Source: Methylococcaceae bacterium UBA659 (GTDB lineage: Bacteria; Pseudomonadota; Gammaproteobacteria; Methylococcales; Methylomonadaceae). From it: a DNA stretch of 7,396 bases. Of the stretch, positions 1 to 6,300 are shown piece after piece. Below the pieces are notes generated by a model. That model worked only from the letters and a program-made list of their open reading frames with translations. It was not told the origin of the DNA and searched no databases. Every line of letters starts with the position of its first letter. Position 1 is the stretch's first letter. The position numbers and the translations under genes are program-made. The stretch spans positions 3,422 to 10,817 of the forward strand of contig DBNZ01000018.1 in NCBI GenBank assembly GCA_002299495.1, given 5' to 3'.

Positions 1-36
1 TAGGGAAATGAGATGCCGATGTTGAAATGCAAAAGG

Positions 37-42
37 TATAAT
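37..42 (+). promoter_or_regulatory. Candidate -10 element upstream of the cofactor operon
   Basis: A perfect TATAAT lies at 37-42 in an AT-rich leader, about 40 bases before the first start codon of the operon. No good -35 hexamer sits 16-18 bases upstream: the 17-base position reads TGCCGA. A TTGAAA at 22-27 is only 9 bases away, too close for a normal sigma-70 promoter. The hexamer could belong to an activator-dependent promoter, or be chance in AT-rich DNA. Confidence 0.35.
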
Positions 43-83
43 AATCGATTAGATTCAATAATAGTGAAACCCTCATCACCGCA

Positions 84-620
84 ATGGATAAACCCCGCTT
101 GGCTTGGGCCGTCACCGGTTCCGGGCATTTCATCAAAGAATGCCTGGACTTTATGCTGACCCTGGAAAGGGTCGATTTATTTATCAGCCCGGCCGCCGAA
201 GAAGTATTAAAAATGTACCGTATCGACCTCCATGATATCCGCGCCAAGTTCCCGGTTTATCGGGACAAGGCCGCCTCCGCGCCACCGGTGGGCTTGTTTT
301 ACAAAGGCCATTACCACACCTTGGTGATGGCGCCGACCACATCCAACACGGTGGCAAAATGTGTGCTGGGGATTTCCGACACCTTGGTCACCAATTTGTA
401 CGCGCAAGCGGGCAAATGCCGGGTACCCAGCATCGTTTATCCCTGCGATGTCGCCCCAGAAATAGAGACCACGGCACCCGGCGGCATGGTCATGGTTTAT
501 CCTAGGGCAATTGATTTAGCAGGGACGGCCAAGCTAAAAACATTTCCGTACACTACTGTGGTTGAAAACGTGGATGAATTAAAGGCGGCTGTGCTGGAGC
601 GACTAAAGTCACTGCCATGA
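84..620 (+). CDS. dmrB: DmrB-like flavoprotein (archaeal-type dihydromethanopterin reductase)
   Basis: This 178-residue protein is a member of the flavoprotein/archaeoflavoprotein family that includes DmrB. DmrB is an FMN enzyme that reduces dihydromethanopterin to tetrahydromethanopterin, the last step of that C1 carrier's synthesis, in the cytoplasm. The N-terminus has the Rossmann-like start RLAWAVTGSGH (residues 5-15), whose TGSGH loop is expected to bind the FMN phosphate. A second family block, APTTSNTVAKCVLGISDTL (83-101), is followed by YPCD (119-122). No ferredoxin-like 4Fe-4S cysteine pattern is seen, so the electron donor is not evident. ATG 84 is the only ordinary start: the frame is closed by TAA at 42-44, and no Shine-Dalgarno precedes the start. 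The stop overlaps the next start by 4 bases (ATGA). Linkage to MfnB and the DHPS-like gene supports the H4MPT role. The exact substrate is inferred; an AfpA-like electron-transfer flavoprotein is the alternative. Confidence 0.8.
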   Translation: MDKPRLAWAVTGSGHFIKECLDFMLTLERVDLFISPAAEEVLKMYRIDLHDIRAKFPVYRDKAASAPPVGLFYKGHYHTLVMAPTTSNTVAKCVLGISDTLVTNLYAQAGKCRVPSIVYPCDVAPEIETTAPGGMVMVYPRAIDLAGTAKLKTFPYTTVVENVDELKAAVLERLKSLP

Positions 621-2005
621 GCGAGCATATCTTGTTCCTGACCGGCAAACTGGCGGAAAAACAGCTGCGTGACATGTTAGAAAAAATGCAACCGGAATTC
701 ACCTATACCGTACACCAATTGGGCGTTAAAGTGGCGGCCTTGATGACCGCCGACATGATAGGCCGCCGCCTGCACGACACCTTTGGAGCCGACCGCATCT
801 TAGTGCCTGGGCGTTGCCGGGGTGATTTGGACAGCTTGTCGGAACAGCTAGGGTTGCCGGTGTCGCGGGGACCGCAAGAGCTAAAAGATTTGCCCGAGTT
901 CTTCGGCGGTAAAGCCATAGAGCACGATATTAGCCGGTACGCGGTGAAAATTTTTGCCGAAATCACCGATGCGCCGCAGTTAAGCGTTGAAGACGTGCTT
1001 AAACGCGCCCGATACTTTCGGCAAAACGGTGCCGATGTCATCGATATCGGCTGCTTGCCCAGCACCGATTTTCCACACCTGGAGGCGGTGATCGCAGCCT
1101 TAAAACAAGCAGGTTTTACGGTCAGCATTGATTCCTTGGAAACGGCCGATTTGCTCCGGGGCGGCAAGGCGGGGGCGGATTTTTTGCTGAGCCTGCATGA
1201 AAGCACCTTATGGGTTGCCGACGAAGTGGCGGCAACGCCGGTGTTAATCCCCGAACAGCATGAAGATTTGGCCTCGCTGTACAGGGCGGTCACCGTGATG
1301 CAGGCTAAAGGCCGCCCGTTTATCGTCGACCCGATCCTCGACCCCATCCATTTCGGCTTTACCGCCTCCCTCGTCCGTTACCATGAAGTCCGCCAACGCC
1401 ACCCCGATGTCGAAATGATGCTGGGCGTAGGTAACATCACCGAACTGACCCATGCCGATACCCTAGGCATGAACGCGCTGATGCTGGGGATTTGTTCGGA
1501 GTTGGATATCAACCATATTCTAACCACCGAAGTCAGCGCCCATGCTTGCCGCGCCGTCCAGGAGGCCGATTTGGCGCGGCGCATCATGTACACGGCCAAG
1601 GCACAGCAAGCCTTGCCCAAGCACATCGACCCCGGTTTAATGGCCTTGCACGAGCCGAAACCGTTTCCAAATACGTTAGATGAAATCAAGGAATGGGCAG
1701 TCCAAATCAAAGACCCCAGTTTCCGCATCCAAACCAGCCCAGAGGGGGTGCATATTTTCAACCGCGACGGCTTTTATACCGCCATTGACCCGTTCGATTT
1801 ATACCCAAGCCTGCATGTGGAAAATGACGGCGGCCATGCCTTTTATTTAGGCGTGGAGCTGGCGCGGGCGGAAATCGCCTGGCAATTAGGAAAACGTTTC
1901 ACCCAAGACGAGAAACTGACCTGGGGCTGCACCAACCAAGCCGTCGCCGCCACGGTTGATTTGCACAGTTTTAAACCCGTCGGCAGCACGCTGAAAAAAT
2001 CATGA
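617..2005 (+). CDS. Dihydropteroate synthase-like protein with DUF6513-type N-terminus
   Basis: This 462-residue protein resembles the dihydropteroate-synthase-related proteins of methanogens and the Orf20-type protein of methylotroph H4MPT clusters. Residues 1 to about 105 form an N-terminal domain of the DUF6513 type. From about 110 to 300 there is a pterin-binding TIM barrel with recognisable DHPS-like strands: GADVIDIGCLPS (138-149), VSIDSLETADLL (169-180), VDPILDPIHFGF (238-249) and LGVGNITELTHAD (269-281). About 130 further residues (330-462) form a C-terminal part absent from short folate DHPS enzymes. A role in methanopterin assembly, such as joining a pterin to an arylamine, is inferred from fold and neighbours; the family's reaction is not settled to my knowledge. 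The start ATG overlaps the stop of the flavoprotein gene. The nearest GGAG (596-599) is too far away, so translation probably depends on coupling. The stop overlaps the DUF447 start by 4 bases. Confidence 0.85.
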   Translation: MSEHILFLTGKLAEKQLRDMLEKMQPEFTYTVHQLGVKVAALMTADMIGRRLHDTFGADRILVPGRCRGDLDSLSEQLGLPVSRGPQELKDLPEFFGGKAIEHDISRYAVKIFAEITDAPQLSVEDVLKRARYFRQNGADVIDIGCLPSTDFPHLEAVIAALKQAGFTVSIDSLETADLLRGGKAGADFLLSLHESTLWVADEVAATPVLIPEQHEDLASLYRAVTVMQAKGRPFIVDPILDPIHFGFTASLVRYHEVRQRHPDVEMMLGVGNITELTHADTLGMNALMLGICSELDINHILTTEVSAHACRAVQEADLARRIMYTAKAQQALPKHIDPGLMALHEPKPFPNTLDEIKEWAVQIKDPSFRIQTSPEGVHIFNRDGFYTAIDPFDLYPSLHVENDGGHAFYLGVELARAEIAWQLGKRFTQDEKLTWGCTNQAVAATVDLHSFKPVGSTLKKS

Positions 2006-2568
2006 TCCTGGAAACCATCGTCACCACCCAAAGCCGTTCCGGCCTTGCCCATATCGCGCCTATGGGCGTCCATGCCATCGCCGACGGCTTCCTGGTCTTG
2101 CCGTTCCGGCCCTCGACGACGTTGGACAACCTGCTCGCCACGCACACTGCCGTCATCAATTATTGCGACGATGTCCGGGTGTTTGCCGGTTGCCTGACCG
2201 GACGGCGGGATTGGCCTTTACGCCCCGCCGAGAAAATGACCGGGCAGGTATTGGCTGCGGCCTTAGCGCATACCGAAGTCGAACTGGTAAGGGTCGAAGA
2301 GGACGCCGTCCGCCCCAAGCTGTTTTGTAAACCCGTGCATAACGTTAACCATAAAGCTTTCACCGGTTTTAACCGCGCCCAATTTTCGGTATTGGAAGCG
2401 GCTATTTTAGTGAGCCGTTTGTCGATGTTGCCGTGGCCAAAAGTTGAAACGGAGCTGGCCTATTTGCACATCGGTTTTGACAAGACCGCAGGCGTTCGGG
2501 AACGTGAGGCTTGGGGTTGGTTGATGGAGACCGTCGAAAAATTCAAAGCGGAGAAAACCCATGGCTAA
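2002..2568 (+). CDS. DUF447 family protein, H4MPT/methylofuran cluster
   Basis: This 188-residue cytoplasmic protein belongs to the DUF447 family, called Orf19 in methylotroph H4MPT clusters. The N-terminus ILETIVTTQSRSGLAHIAPMGV (2-23, with the APMGV end at 19-23) is the family signature and resembles FMN-binding split-barrel proteins. The C-terminal block GFNRAQFSVLEAAILVSRL (122-140) is the other conserved helix. Residues 50-66 and 103-118 carry a cysteine each way (C55, C64, C109), but no obvious metal-binding pattern. The reaction is unknown to me. Its conservation in methanogens and in methylotrophs that use H4MPT, and its place between a DHPS-like gene and mfnB, point to cofactor synthesis or modification. 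There is no Shine-Dalgarno: the ATG lies inside ATGA shared with the preceding stop. The 3' end overlaps mfnB by 8 bases. Confidence 0.85.
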   Translation: MILETIVTTQSRSGLAHIAPMGVHAIADGFLVLPFRPSTTLDNLLATHTAVINYCDDVRVFAGCLTGRRDWPLRPAEKMTGQVLAAALAHTEVELVRVEEDAVRPKLFCKPVHNVNHKAFTGFNRAQFSVLEAAILVSRLSMLPWPKVETELAYLHIGFDKTAGVREREAWGWLMETVEKFKAEKTHG

Positions 2569-3250
2569 AATGCTGGCCAGTGTCATGAGTTTGGACGAGG
2601 CATGGCTCGCAGTTGAGACCGGCGTTGACATTATCGACCTGAAACGGCCGGACCGGGGCGCGTTAGGCGCGTTAGATATAGCAACCGTCAAAGAAATCGT
2701 CGCCGCCATCGGCCCGCGCCGCCCTATCAGCGCTACCATAGGCGACCTGCCTATGGAACCCGGCATCATTAGCAATGCGGTGGCGGCCATGGCGGCGACG
2801 GGTGTTGATTATGTCAAAATGGGCATTTTTGCGGGTGGCGAACCTTTGCCAGCCATAGAGCAACTGTCGGTTCTAACAAAACAAGGCGTGCATCTGGTCG
2901 CCGTTCTGTTTGCCGACCAACAGCCCGATTGGGCACTGTTACCCGCGCTGCGGACGGCCCATTTTAAAGGCGCCATGCTCGATACCGCCGGCAAAGGCAA
3001 AGGCTCGCTAACTGGAGTGCTGCCTGATGCTGAAATCAAAAAATTCGTGGCCTTAACTAAGGGCTTAGGTCTGCTTTGCGGCTTGGCCGGGTCTTTACGG
3101 AGGCAGGACGTGGCTGGGTTGTTACCCATGCAGCCGGATTTTTTGGGGTTTAGGGGAGCGCTCTGTGAAGCATCGATTCGAACAGGGCGGCTTGACCGGG
3201 ACGCAATAACGCAATTAAGGCAAGCCATAATTGACTTTGATCACTCCTGA
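2561..3250 (+). CDS. mfnB: (5-formylfuran-3-yl)methyl phosphate synthase, MfnB
   Basis: MfnB condenses two molecules of glyceraldehyde 3-phosphate into the phosphorylated furan that becomes the head group of methanofuran or methylofuran. Methylofuran carries formyl units in the formyltransferase/hydrolase complex. The 229-residue length fits the family, formerly DUF556, a TIM-barrel aldolase-like enzyme. Family residues are in place: D26 and K28 in DIIDLKRPDRGALG (residues 23-36), K86 in YVKMG, and D141 with K145 in MLDTAGKGKGSL. As I recall, these match the Asp25/Lys27, Lys85 and Asp151/Lys155 active-site positions of the Methanocaldococcus jannaschii enzyme, including the D-x3-K spacing. 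GGAG at 2550-2553 lies 7 bases before the ATG, the best ribosome binding site in the operon. The last gene of the operon, it is followed by an imperfect inverted repeat. Confidence 0.92.
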   Translation: MAKMLASVMSLDEAWLAVETGVDIIDLKRPDRGALGALDIATVKEIVAAIGPRRPISATIGDLPMEPGIISNAVAAMAATGVDYVKMGIFAGGEPLPAIEQLSVLTKQGVHLVAVLFADQQPDWALLPALRTAHFKGAMLDTAGKGKGSLTGVLPDAEIKKFVALTKGLGLLCGLAGSLRRQDVAGLLPMQPDFLGFRGALCEASIRTGRLDRDAITQLRQAIIDFDHS

Positions 3251-3280
3251 TTAGCAAGCGTCTTGATCGTCAGGTGATCA
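3238..3280. terminator. Imperfect inverted repeat at the end of mfnB, possible terminator
   Basis: TGATCACTCCTGA (3238-3250, including the mfnB stop) can pair with TCAGGTGATCA (3270-3280), leaving a 2-base bulge and a 19-base loop. It sits between the end of mfnB and the end of the opposing small gene at 3287, where a shared transcript end would be useful. No T-run follows in either direction, so it is not a classical intrinsic terminator. Each outer arm also contains the self-complementary TGATCA. Confidence 0.3.
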
Positions 3281-3286
3281 CTTAAG

Positions 3287-3577
3287 CTATTCCAGTTCGC
3301 TCAAGAAAACATCTTCTAACAATTTTCTTTCAGCAGGCGTTAATAGGATACGGACATAAGGCTTTTCAGGTTCATTACCCTGCCCTTCCTCGGAGACCAT
3401 ATCATCGGTGCATCTTGACTCGGCTCGACGGTCGGCAGGCGGGAAGGCAAAGCCGTTGTCAACAATAAAATTACGCCACTCCTCGGAGCCGTAAGGAAAC
3501 GGATTGTCTCTGCGGTCTTTTAGCCGCCGAGTGCTTGGCGTTTCCCTAAATTTATTTCTTAAGTCTATGATATTCAT
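3287..3577 (-). CDS. Small charged protein of unknown function
   Basis: This reading gives a 96-residue, strongly charged, soluble protein with no signal peptide or membrane segment. It begins MNIIDLRNKFRETPSTRRLKDRR and carries two arginine/aspartate-rich stretches, TRRLKDRRDNPF and PADRRAESR, around an aromatic segment (YGSEEWRNFIVDNGFAFP). It ends in a helix-like tail, RILLTPAERKLLEDVFLSELE. The protein-like composition argues for a real gene. I do not recognise a domain, but it looks like small conserved hypothetical proteins I associate with Methylococcales. The start is uncertain. ATG 3577 has a weak GGACAGG upstream. The frame stays open further upstream, with in-frame ATGs at 3649, 3676 and 3826; the region before 3577 has a more random composition. 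It runs opposite to both flanking genes and so is its own transcription unit. Confidence 0.55.
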   Translation of the reverse strand: MNIIDLRNKFRETPSTRRLKDRRDNPFPYGSEEWRNFIVDNGFAFPPADRRAESRCTDDMVSEEGQGNEPEKPYVRILLTPAERKLLEDVFLSELE

Positions 3578-3713
3578 TTTTTTATGGCCTGTCCGTGGTG
3601 AGCCTTCAAGTTTCGGTTCGGTTGCGAAGATAACCGTGCCTTCAATCATGTTTTCGAGCTTTATCCACACTGCCATGGGCGACTTAATTGGCTTGTGGAA
3701 ACGACAAAGCCAG

Positions 3714-3739
3714 GGCCGCTGGTGTTCCCGCCGGTGGCC
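3714..3739. repeat. GC-rich inverted repeat (possible hairpin)
   Basis: GGCCGCTGG (3714-3722) and CCGGTGGCC (3731-3739) can form a 9-base-pair stem with two G-U wobbles in the plus-strand RNA, closing an 8-base loop. It stands out as a GC-rich island inside an AT-rich non-coding stretch. No T-run follows, so it is not an intrinsic terminator. It lies upstream of the small minus-strand gene. Confidence 0.4.
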
Positions 3740-3759
3740 TGTTTCATCATGGTTGCTTA

Positions 3760-3787
3760 AGCATAGAAGATGCTGGGTAAAATTCAA
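3760..3787 (-). promoter_or_regulatory. Weak candidate promoter for the small minus-strand gene
   Basis: On the minus strand TTGAAT (3787-3782) is followed after 16 bases by TATGCT (3765-3760). Each matches the sigma-70 consensus at 4 of 6 positions. If used, transcription would start near 3753, which allows starts at 3676, 3649 or 3577 but excludes 3826. Confidence 0.2.
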
Positions 3788-3805
3788 TTTCATCTGTTTC
3801 AAGAT

Positions 3806-3826
3806 AAGCCATAAGCCACAAGCCAT
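3806..3826. repeat. Three tandem heptamers AAGCCAY
   Basis: AAGCCAT (3806-3812), AAGCCAC (3813-3819) and AAGCCAT (3820-3826) follow one another without a gap and differ at one base. The motif resembles short tandem heptamer repeats known from intergenic DNA of some bacteria, notably cyanobacteria. CCACAAGCC inside it (3816-3824) also has an exact inverted copy, GGCTTGTGG, at 3690-3698. Confidence 0.6.
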
Positions 3827-3842
3827 CCGCCCGATTAAGGTG

Positions 3843-3870
3843 TTGGCATAAAGCAGGATTTTTTTCTAAA
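3843..3870 (+). promoter_or_regulatory. Candidate sigma-70 promoter for the AEC transporter
   Basis: TTGGCA (3843-3848, 5 of 6 matches to the -35 consensus) is followed after 16 bases by TCTAAA (3865-3870, 4 of 6 matches to the -10). It would give a leader of roughly 70 bases before ATG 3946. The T-rich spacer is in keeping with a promoter, but the match is only moderate. Confidence 0.3.
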
Positions 3871-3936
3871 GTTAACGTTTTGTTTTGGCGCCATTTCTTC
3901 CGCCCCTTAATGTTTCTCCAATAAACACAGCAAAGA

Positions 3937-3949
3937 CCATAAGTTATGG
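3937..3949. promoter_or_regulatory. 13-base dyad across the transporter start codon
   Basis: CCATAA (3937-3942) and TTATGG (3944-3949) are exact reverse complements around a single central G. The right arm contains the ATG of the transporter gene. With a 1-base centre it cannot fold as a hairpin, so if functional it would be a protein-binding site in DNA. It could be chance. Confidence 0.25.
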
Positions 3950-4875
3950 AATCGACCTTAGTGCAAATGACTTTGCTGATGGCCTTAGGGGTAGGTTGGG
4001 GTCTATTAAAACCGGGCGGACTGGATCCCGCCCAAACCCGCTTAGCGCTCACTTCCGTGGTGTACTACCTGCTATTGCCCGCCTTGGTGCTGAACGTGCT
4101 TTGGCGAGCCGATATTGGTGTCAAGTCCTTGCAATACACGATAATAGGCATAGGCAGTATCGCTTTTTGCCTGTTTTGCATGTGGGCGGTCGGGACGGTA
4201 TGCCGATTCCAGCGCCCGCGGCTGGGCGCCATGCTGCTAGCGATATTCCCGAATGTTACTTATCTCGGCCTGCCGGTACTGGAGCAAACATTTGGCGAGT
4301 GGGCGCGATCGGTGGCTATCCAAATGGACTTGTTCGCCGCCTCGCCTTTTTTATACACCATTGGCCTGATGCTGGTGCGCCGCTACGGTGATGCAGAGGA
4401 CGCCCCGCACCTGCCGTTGCTGACCTATCTGAACGCACCCCCGTTTTGGGCGGCGGCGGTTGCGGTCGTGTTAAACCTGAATGGTCTGCAACCGGCCGAT
4501 TGGCTGGGCGACCTTTTGCAAAAACTGTCTGCGGCGGTGGTGCCGTTGATGGTGTTTTCGCTGGGTTTGGCTTTGAATTGGCGGGCGGTCAGGTGGCGCA
4601 ACATGCCTTATGTGGTTCCGGTCATTTTGATAAAAATGCTACTGATGCCGTTGGTCGCCTTTGCCTTAACCACCGGACTCAGTTTGGATAACCACCATAA
4701 GGCAGCGGCAATTGTGAATTTGGCCATGCCCAGCATGATCATGGGCGTGGTTTTTTGTGACAGGTACCGCCTGGACAGCGGCCTATACGCGATGACCGTC
4801 ACCGTTACCACGGTGTTGAGTTTGGTCACTTTGCCTTTTTGGTATGGGCTGGCGGGTGATTGGTTAGGGCTTTGA
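3946..4875 (+). CDS. AEC (auxin efflux carrier) family transporter
   Basis: This 309-residue inner-membrane protein belongs to the AEC family (Mem_trans). These are secondary transporters, some of which move small organic acids such as malate or malonate; the substrate cannot be read here. About ten hydrophobic segments are visible, roughly at residues 4-22, 34-54, 63-85, 93-113, 124-146, 165-180, 193-211, 221-243, 252-271 and 282-305. This gives the usual five-plus-five arrangement. Family blocks include LLLPALVLN (42-50), FPNVTYLGLPVLEQTFG (101-117), LMVFSLGLAL (201-210) and MPSMIMGVVFCDRYRLD (261-277), followed by TVTTVLSLVTLP. ATG 3946 follows an in-frame TAA at 3940-3942 and begins a normal family N-terminus. 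No clear Shine-Dalgarno is present. The gene stands alone on its strand and meets ntrC tail to tail with 4 bases between stop codons, so functional linkage to ntrBC is not implied. Confidence 0.88.
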   Translation: MESTLVQMTLLMALGVGWGLLKPGGLDPAQTRLALTSVVYYLLLPALVLNVLWRADIGVKSLQYTIIGIGSIAFCLFCMWAVGTVCRFQRPRLGAMLLAIFPNVTYLGLPVLEQTFGEWARSVAIQMDLFAASPFLYTIGLMLVRRYGDAEDAPHLPLLTYLNAPPFWAAAVAVVLNLNGLQPADWLGDLLQKLSAAVVPLMVFSLGLALNWRAVRWRNMPYVVPVILIKMLLMPLVAFALTTGLSLDNHHKAAAIVNLAMPSMIMGVVFCDRYRLDSGLYAMTVTVTTVLSLVTLPFWYGLAGDWLGL

Positions 4876-4879
4876 CCCT

Positions 4880-6298
4880 TCAATCCTCTTCAATCTCCAA
4901 TTCCTTTATCTTCCGGGTCAAGGTGTTACGACCATAACCTAATAACAAGGCGGCTTCGTGGCGTTTGCCACGGGTAAAATCCAAAGCGGCCTTGATCATG
5001 ACATGTTCCACCTCGGCAACCGCCCGTTTGGCTATGTCTTTCTCCTTTGCCAACAATTGCCGCTCCACCCATTGCCTTAACAAGGTCTCCCAGTCGTCGC
5101 TGACCGCAGGTTGCTCAGGGGTTGCATTGAGCAACTCCGGCGGCAGGTCGTATAAATGGATCTCCCGCCCGGAAGCCATCACCGTCAACCAGCGGCAACA
5201 GTTTTCCAATTGCCTGACATTGCCCGGCCAATCCAAACCACTGAGGAACGCCTCCGCCTCCGGCTTCAGGACTTTGATTTCGGCATTCAATTCAACCGCA
5301 GCCTGGCTTAAAAAATGACTCAGCAACAACGGCACATCTTGTTTGCGCTCCCGTAGCGGCGGGATGTGGATACGGATCACGTTTAAACGGTGGAACAAAT
5401 CTTCCCGAAAACGACCTTGGCTGACCAAATGTTCCAGGTTTTGATGGGTGGCGGCAATGATGCGGACATCGACTTTGATCGCAGCATGCCCGCCGACCGG
5501 ATAAAATTTGCCATCGGCCAACACCCGCAGCAGCCGGGTTTGCAATTCAGCCGGCATATCGCCGATTTCATCCAAAAACAGAGTTCCGCCGTTGGCTTGT
5601 TCAAACCGGCCGAACCTGCGGCTGGCCGCGCCCGTGAAAGCGCCTTTTTCATGCCCGAACAGCTCCGATTCCATTAAATCCTTGGGGATGGCCGCCATGT
5701 TGAGGGCGATAAACGGCTTTTTTGCCCTAGGGCTATGCCGGTGCAAAGCCTTGGCCACCAATTCCTTGCCGGTACCGGATTCACCATTGATCAGAACGGT
5801 GATGTGCGAACGCGCCAGGCGACCAATGGCGCGGAATACCTCCTGCATGGCCGGAGCCGCCCCGATGATTTCGGGCGTGGCCGCCTGAGCTGCGGATTCC
5901 TCCGGTTCTTTGCGCTGACGCTGCTGCCGGCCATGAATGCAGGCGCGGCGTGCCAGTTCGACGACTTCCTTAATATCGAACGGCTTAGGCAGGTATTCAA
6001 AAGCACCGCCATGGAACGCGGAAACGGCGCTTTCCAAATCGGAATGGGCCGTCATCACAATGACGGGCAACTCTGGATGGGTATGCTGGATTTTTTCCAG
6101 CAACGCCAAACCATCGATGCCAGGCATTCTAATATCGGTTATCAAGGCATCGGGCAAACCTTCCTTAAGCGCCGCTAAGAACTCTTCCCCCCCTGAAAAA
6201 CTACGGGTGATAATGTCCGCTTTTTGCAGGGCTTTTTCCACCACCCAACGGATGGACTTGTCGTCATCAACTATCCAGACGGTTTCAGATTGGTTCAT
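4880..6298 (-). CDS. ntrC: Nitrogen regulation response regulator NtrC (sigma-54 activator)
   Basis: This 472-residue cytoplasmic protein has the full NtrC layout. Phosphorylated by NtrB under nitrogen limitation, it oligomerises and uses ATP to open sigma-54 RNA polymerase promoters such as those of glutamine synthetase and ammonium uptake genes. The receiver domain (about 1-120) has acidic D11-D13, phospho-acceptor D55 in ITDIRMPG, T83 and K105. The AAA+ domain (about 143-380) has Walker A GESGTGKE (172-179), the sigma-54 contact loop GAFTGA (219-224), Walker B LFLDEIGD (240-247), arginine-finger region GRFREDLFHRLN (295-306) and sensor II WPGNVRQLEN (357-366). A Fis-type helix-turn-helix occupies about 430-468, with RHEAALLLGYGRNTLTRKI. 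No key residue is missing. The start is 2 bases after the ntrB stop, with GGGTGA just upstream as a plausible ribosome site, so the two genes form one operon. Confidence 0.96.
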   Translation of the reverse strand: MNQSETVWIVDDDKSIRWVVEKALQKADIITRSFSGGEEFLAALKEGLPDALITDIRMPGIDGLALLEKIQHTHPELPVIVMTAHSDLESAVSAFHGGAFEYLPKPFDIKEVVELARRACIHGRQQRQRKEPEESAAQAATPEIIGAAPAMQEVFRAIGRLARSHITVLINGESGTGKELVAKALHRHSPRAKKPFIALNMAAIPKDLMESELFGHEKGAFTGAASRRFGRFEQANGGTLFLDEIGDMPAELQTRLLRVLADGKFYPVGGHAAIKVDVRIIAATHQNLEHLVSQGRFREDLFHRLNVIRIHIPPLRERKQDVPLLLSHFLSQAAVELNAEIKVLKPEAEAFLSGLDWPGNVRQLENCCRWLTVMASGREIHLYDLPPELLNATPEQPAVSDDWETLLRQWVERQLLAKEKDIAKRAVAEVEHVMIKAALDFTRGKRHEAALLLGYGRNTLTRKIKELEIEED

Positions 6299-6300
6299 TG

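Larger units (their letters stand above)
3251..3945. other. Interval between the cofactor operon and the transporter gene
   Basis: Apart from the small minus-strand gene at 3287-3577, this 695-base stretch has no gene I can support. The part from 3578 to 3945 is AT-richer than its neighbours and holds a hairpin-forming sequence (3714-3739), three tandem heptamers (3806-3826), a long T run (3859-3865) and a dyad over the transporter start. Short ORFs on both strands here look random. No transposase remnant or tRNA was seen. Confidence 0.6.

Noticed and set aside
703..1347. Long minus-strand ORF of 214 codons inside the DHPS-like gene
   Set aside because: It lies wholly antisense to a well-supported gene, has a Ser/Lys/Arg/Cys-rich composition typical of shadow frames, and shows no domain.
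3504..3851. Plus-strand ORF of 115 codons in the intergenic interval
   Set aside because: It overlaps the small minus-strand gene antisense, lacks a ribosome site and has a random-looking composition.
3747..4052. Minus-strand ORF of 101 codons crossing the transporter start
   Set aside because: It is antisense to the AEC N-terminus, and its other half covers repeats and AT-rich DNA. No recognisable protein.
3885..4391. Plus-strand ORF of 168 codons overlapping the transporter
   Set aside because: It is a different frame of the AEC gene. The AEC frame has clear membrane segments and family motifs; this one does not.
4878..4895. Direct repeat CTTCAATC twice
   Set aside because: It is explained by the acidic C-terminus of NtrC (EIEED), where similar codons recur.
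5735..6178. Plus-strand ORF of 147 codons opposite ntrC
   Set aside because: It is antisense to the receiver and AAA+ regions of an intact ntrC and has no protein-family features.
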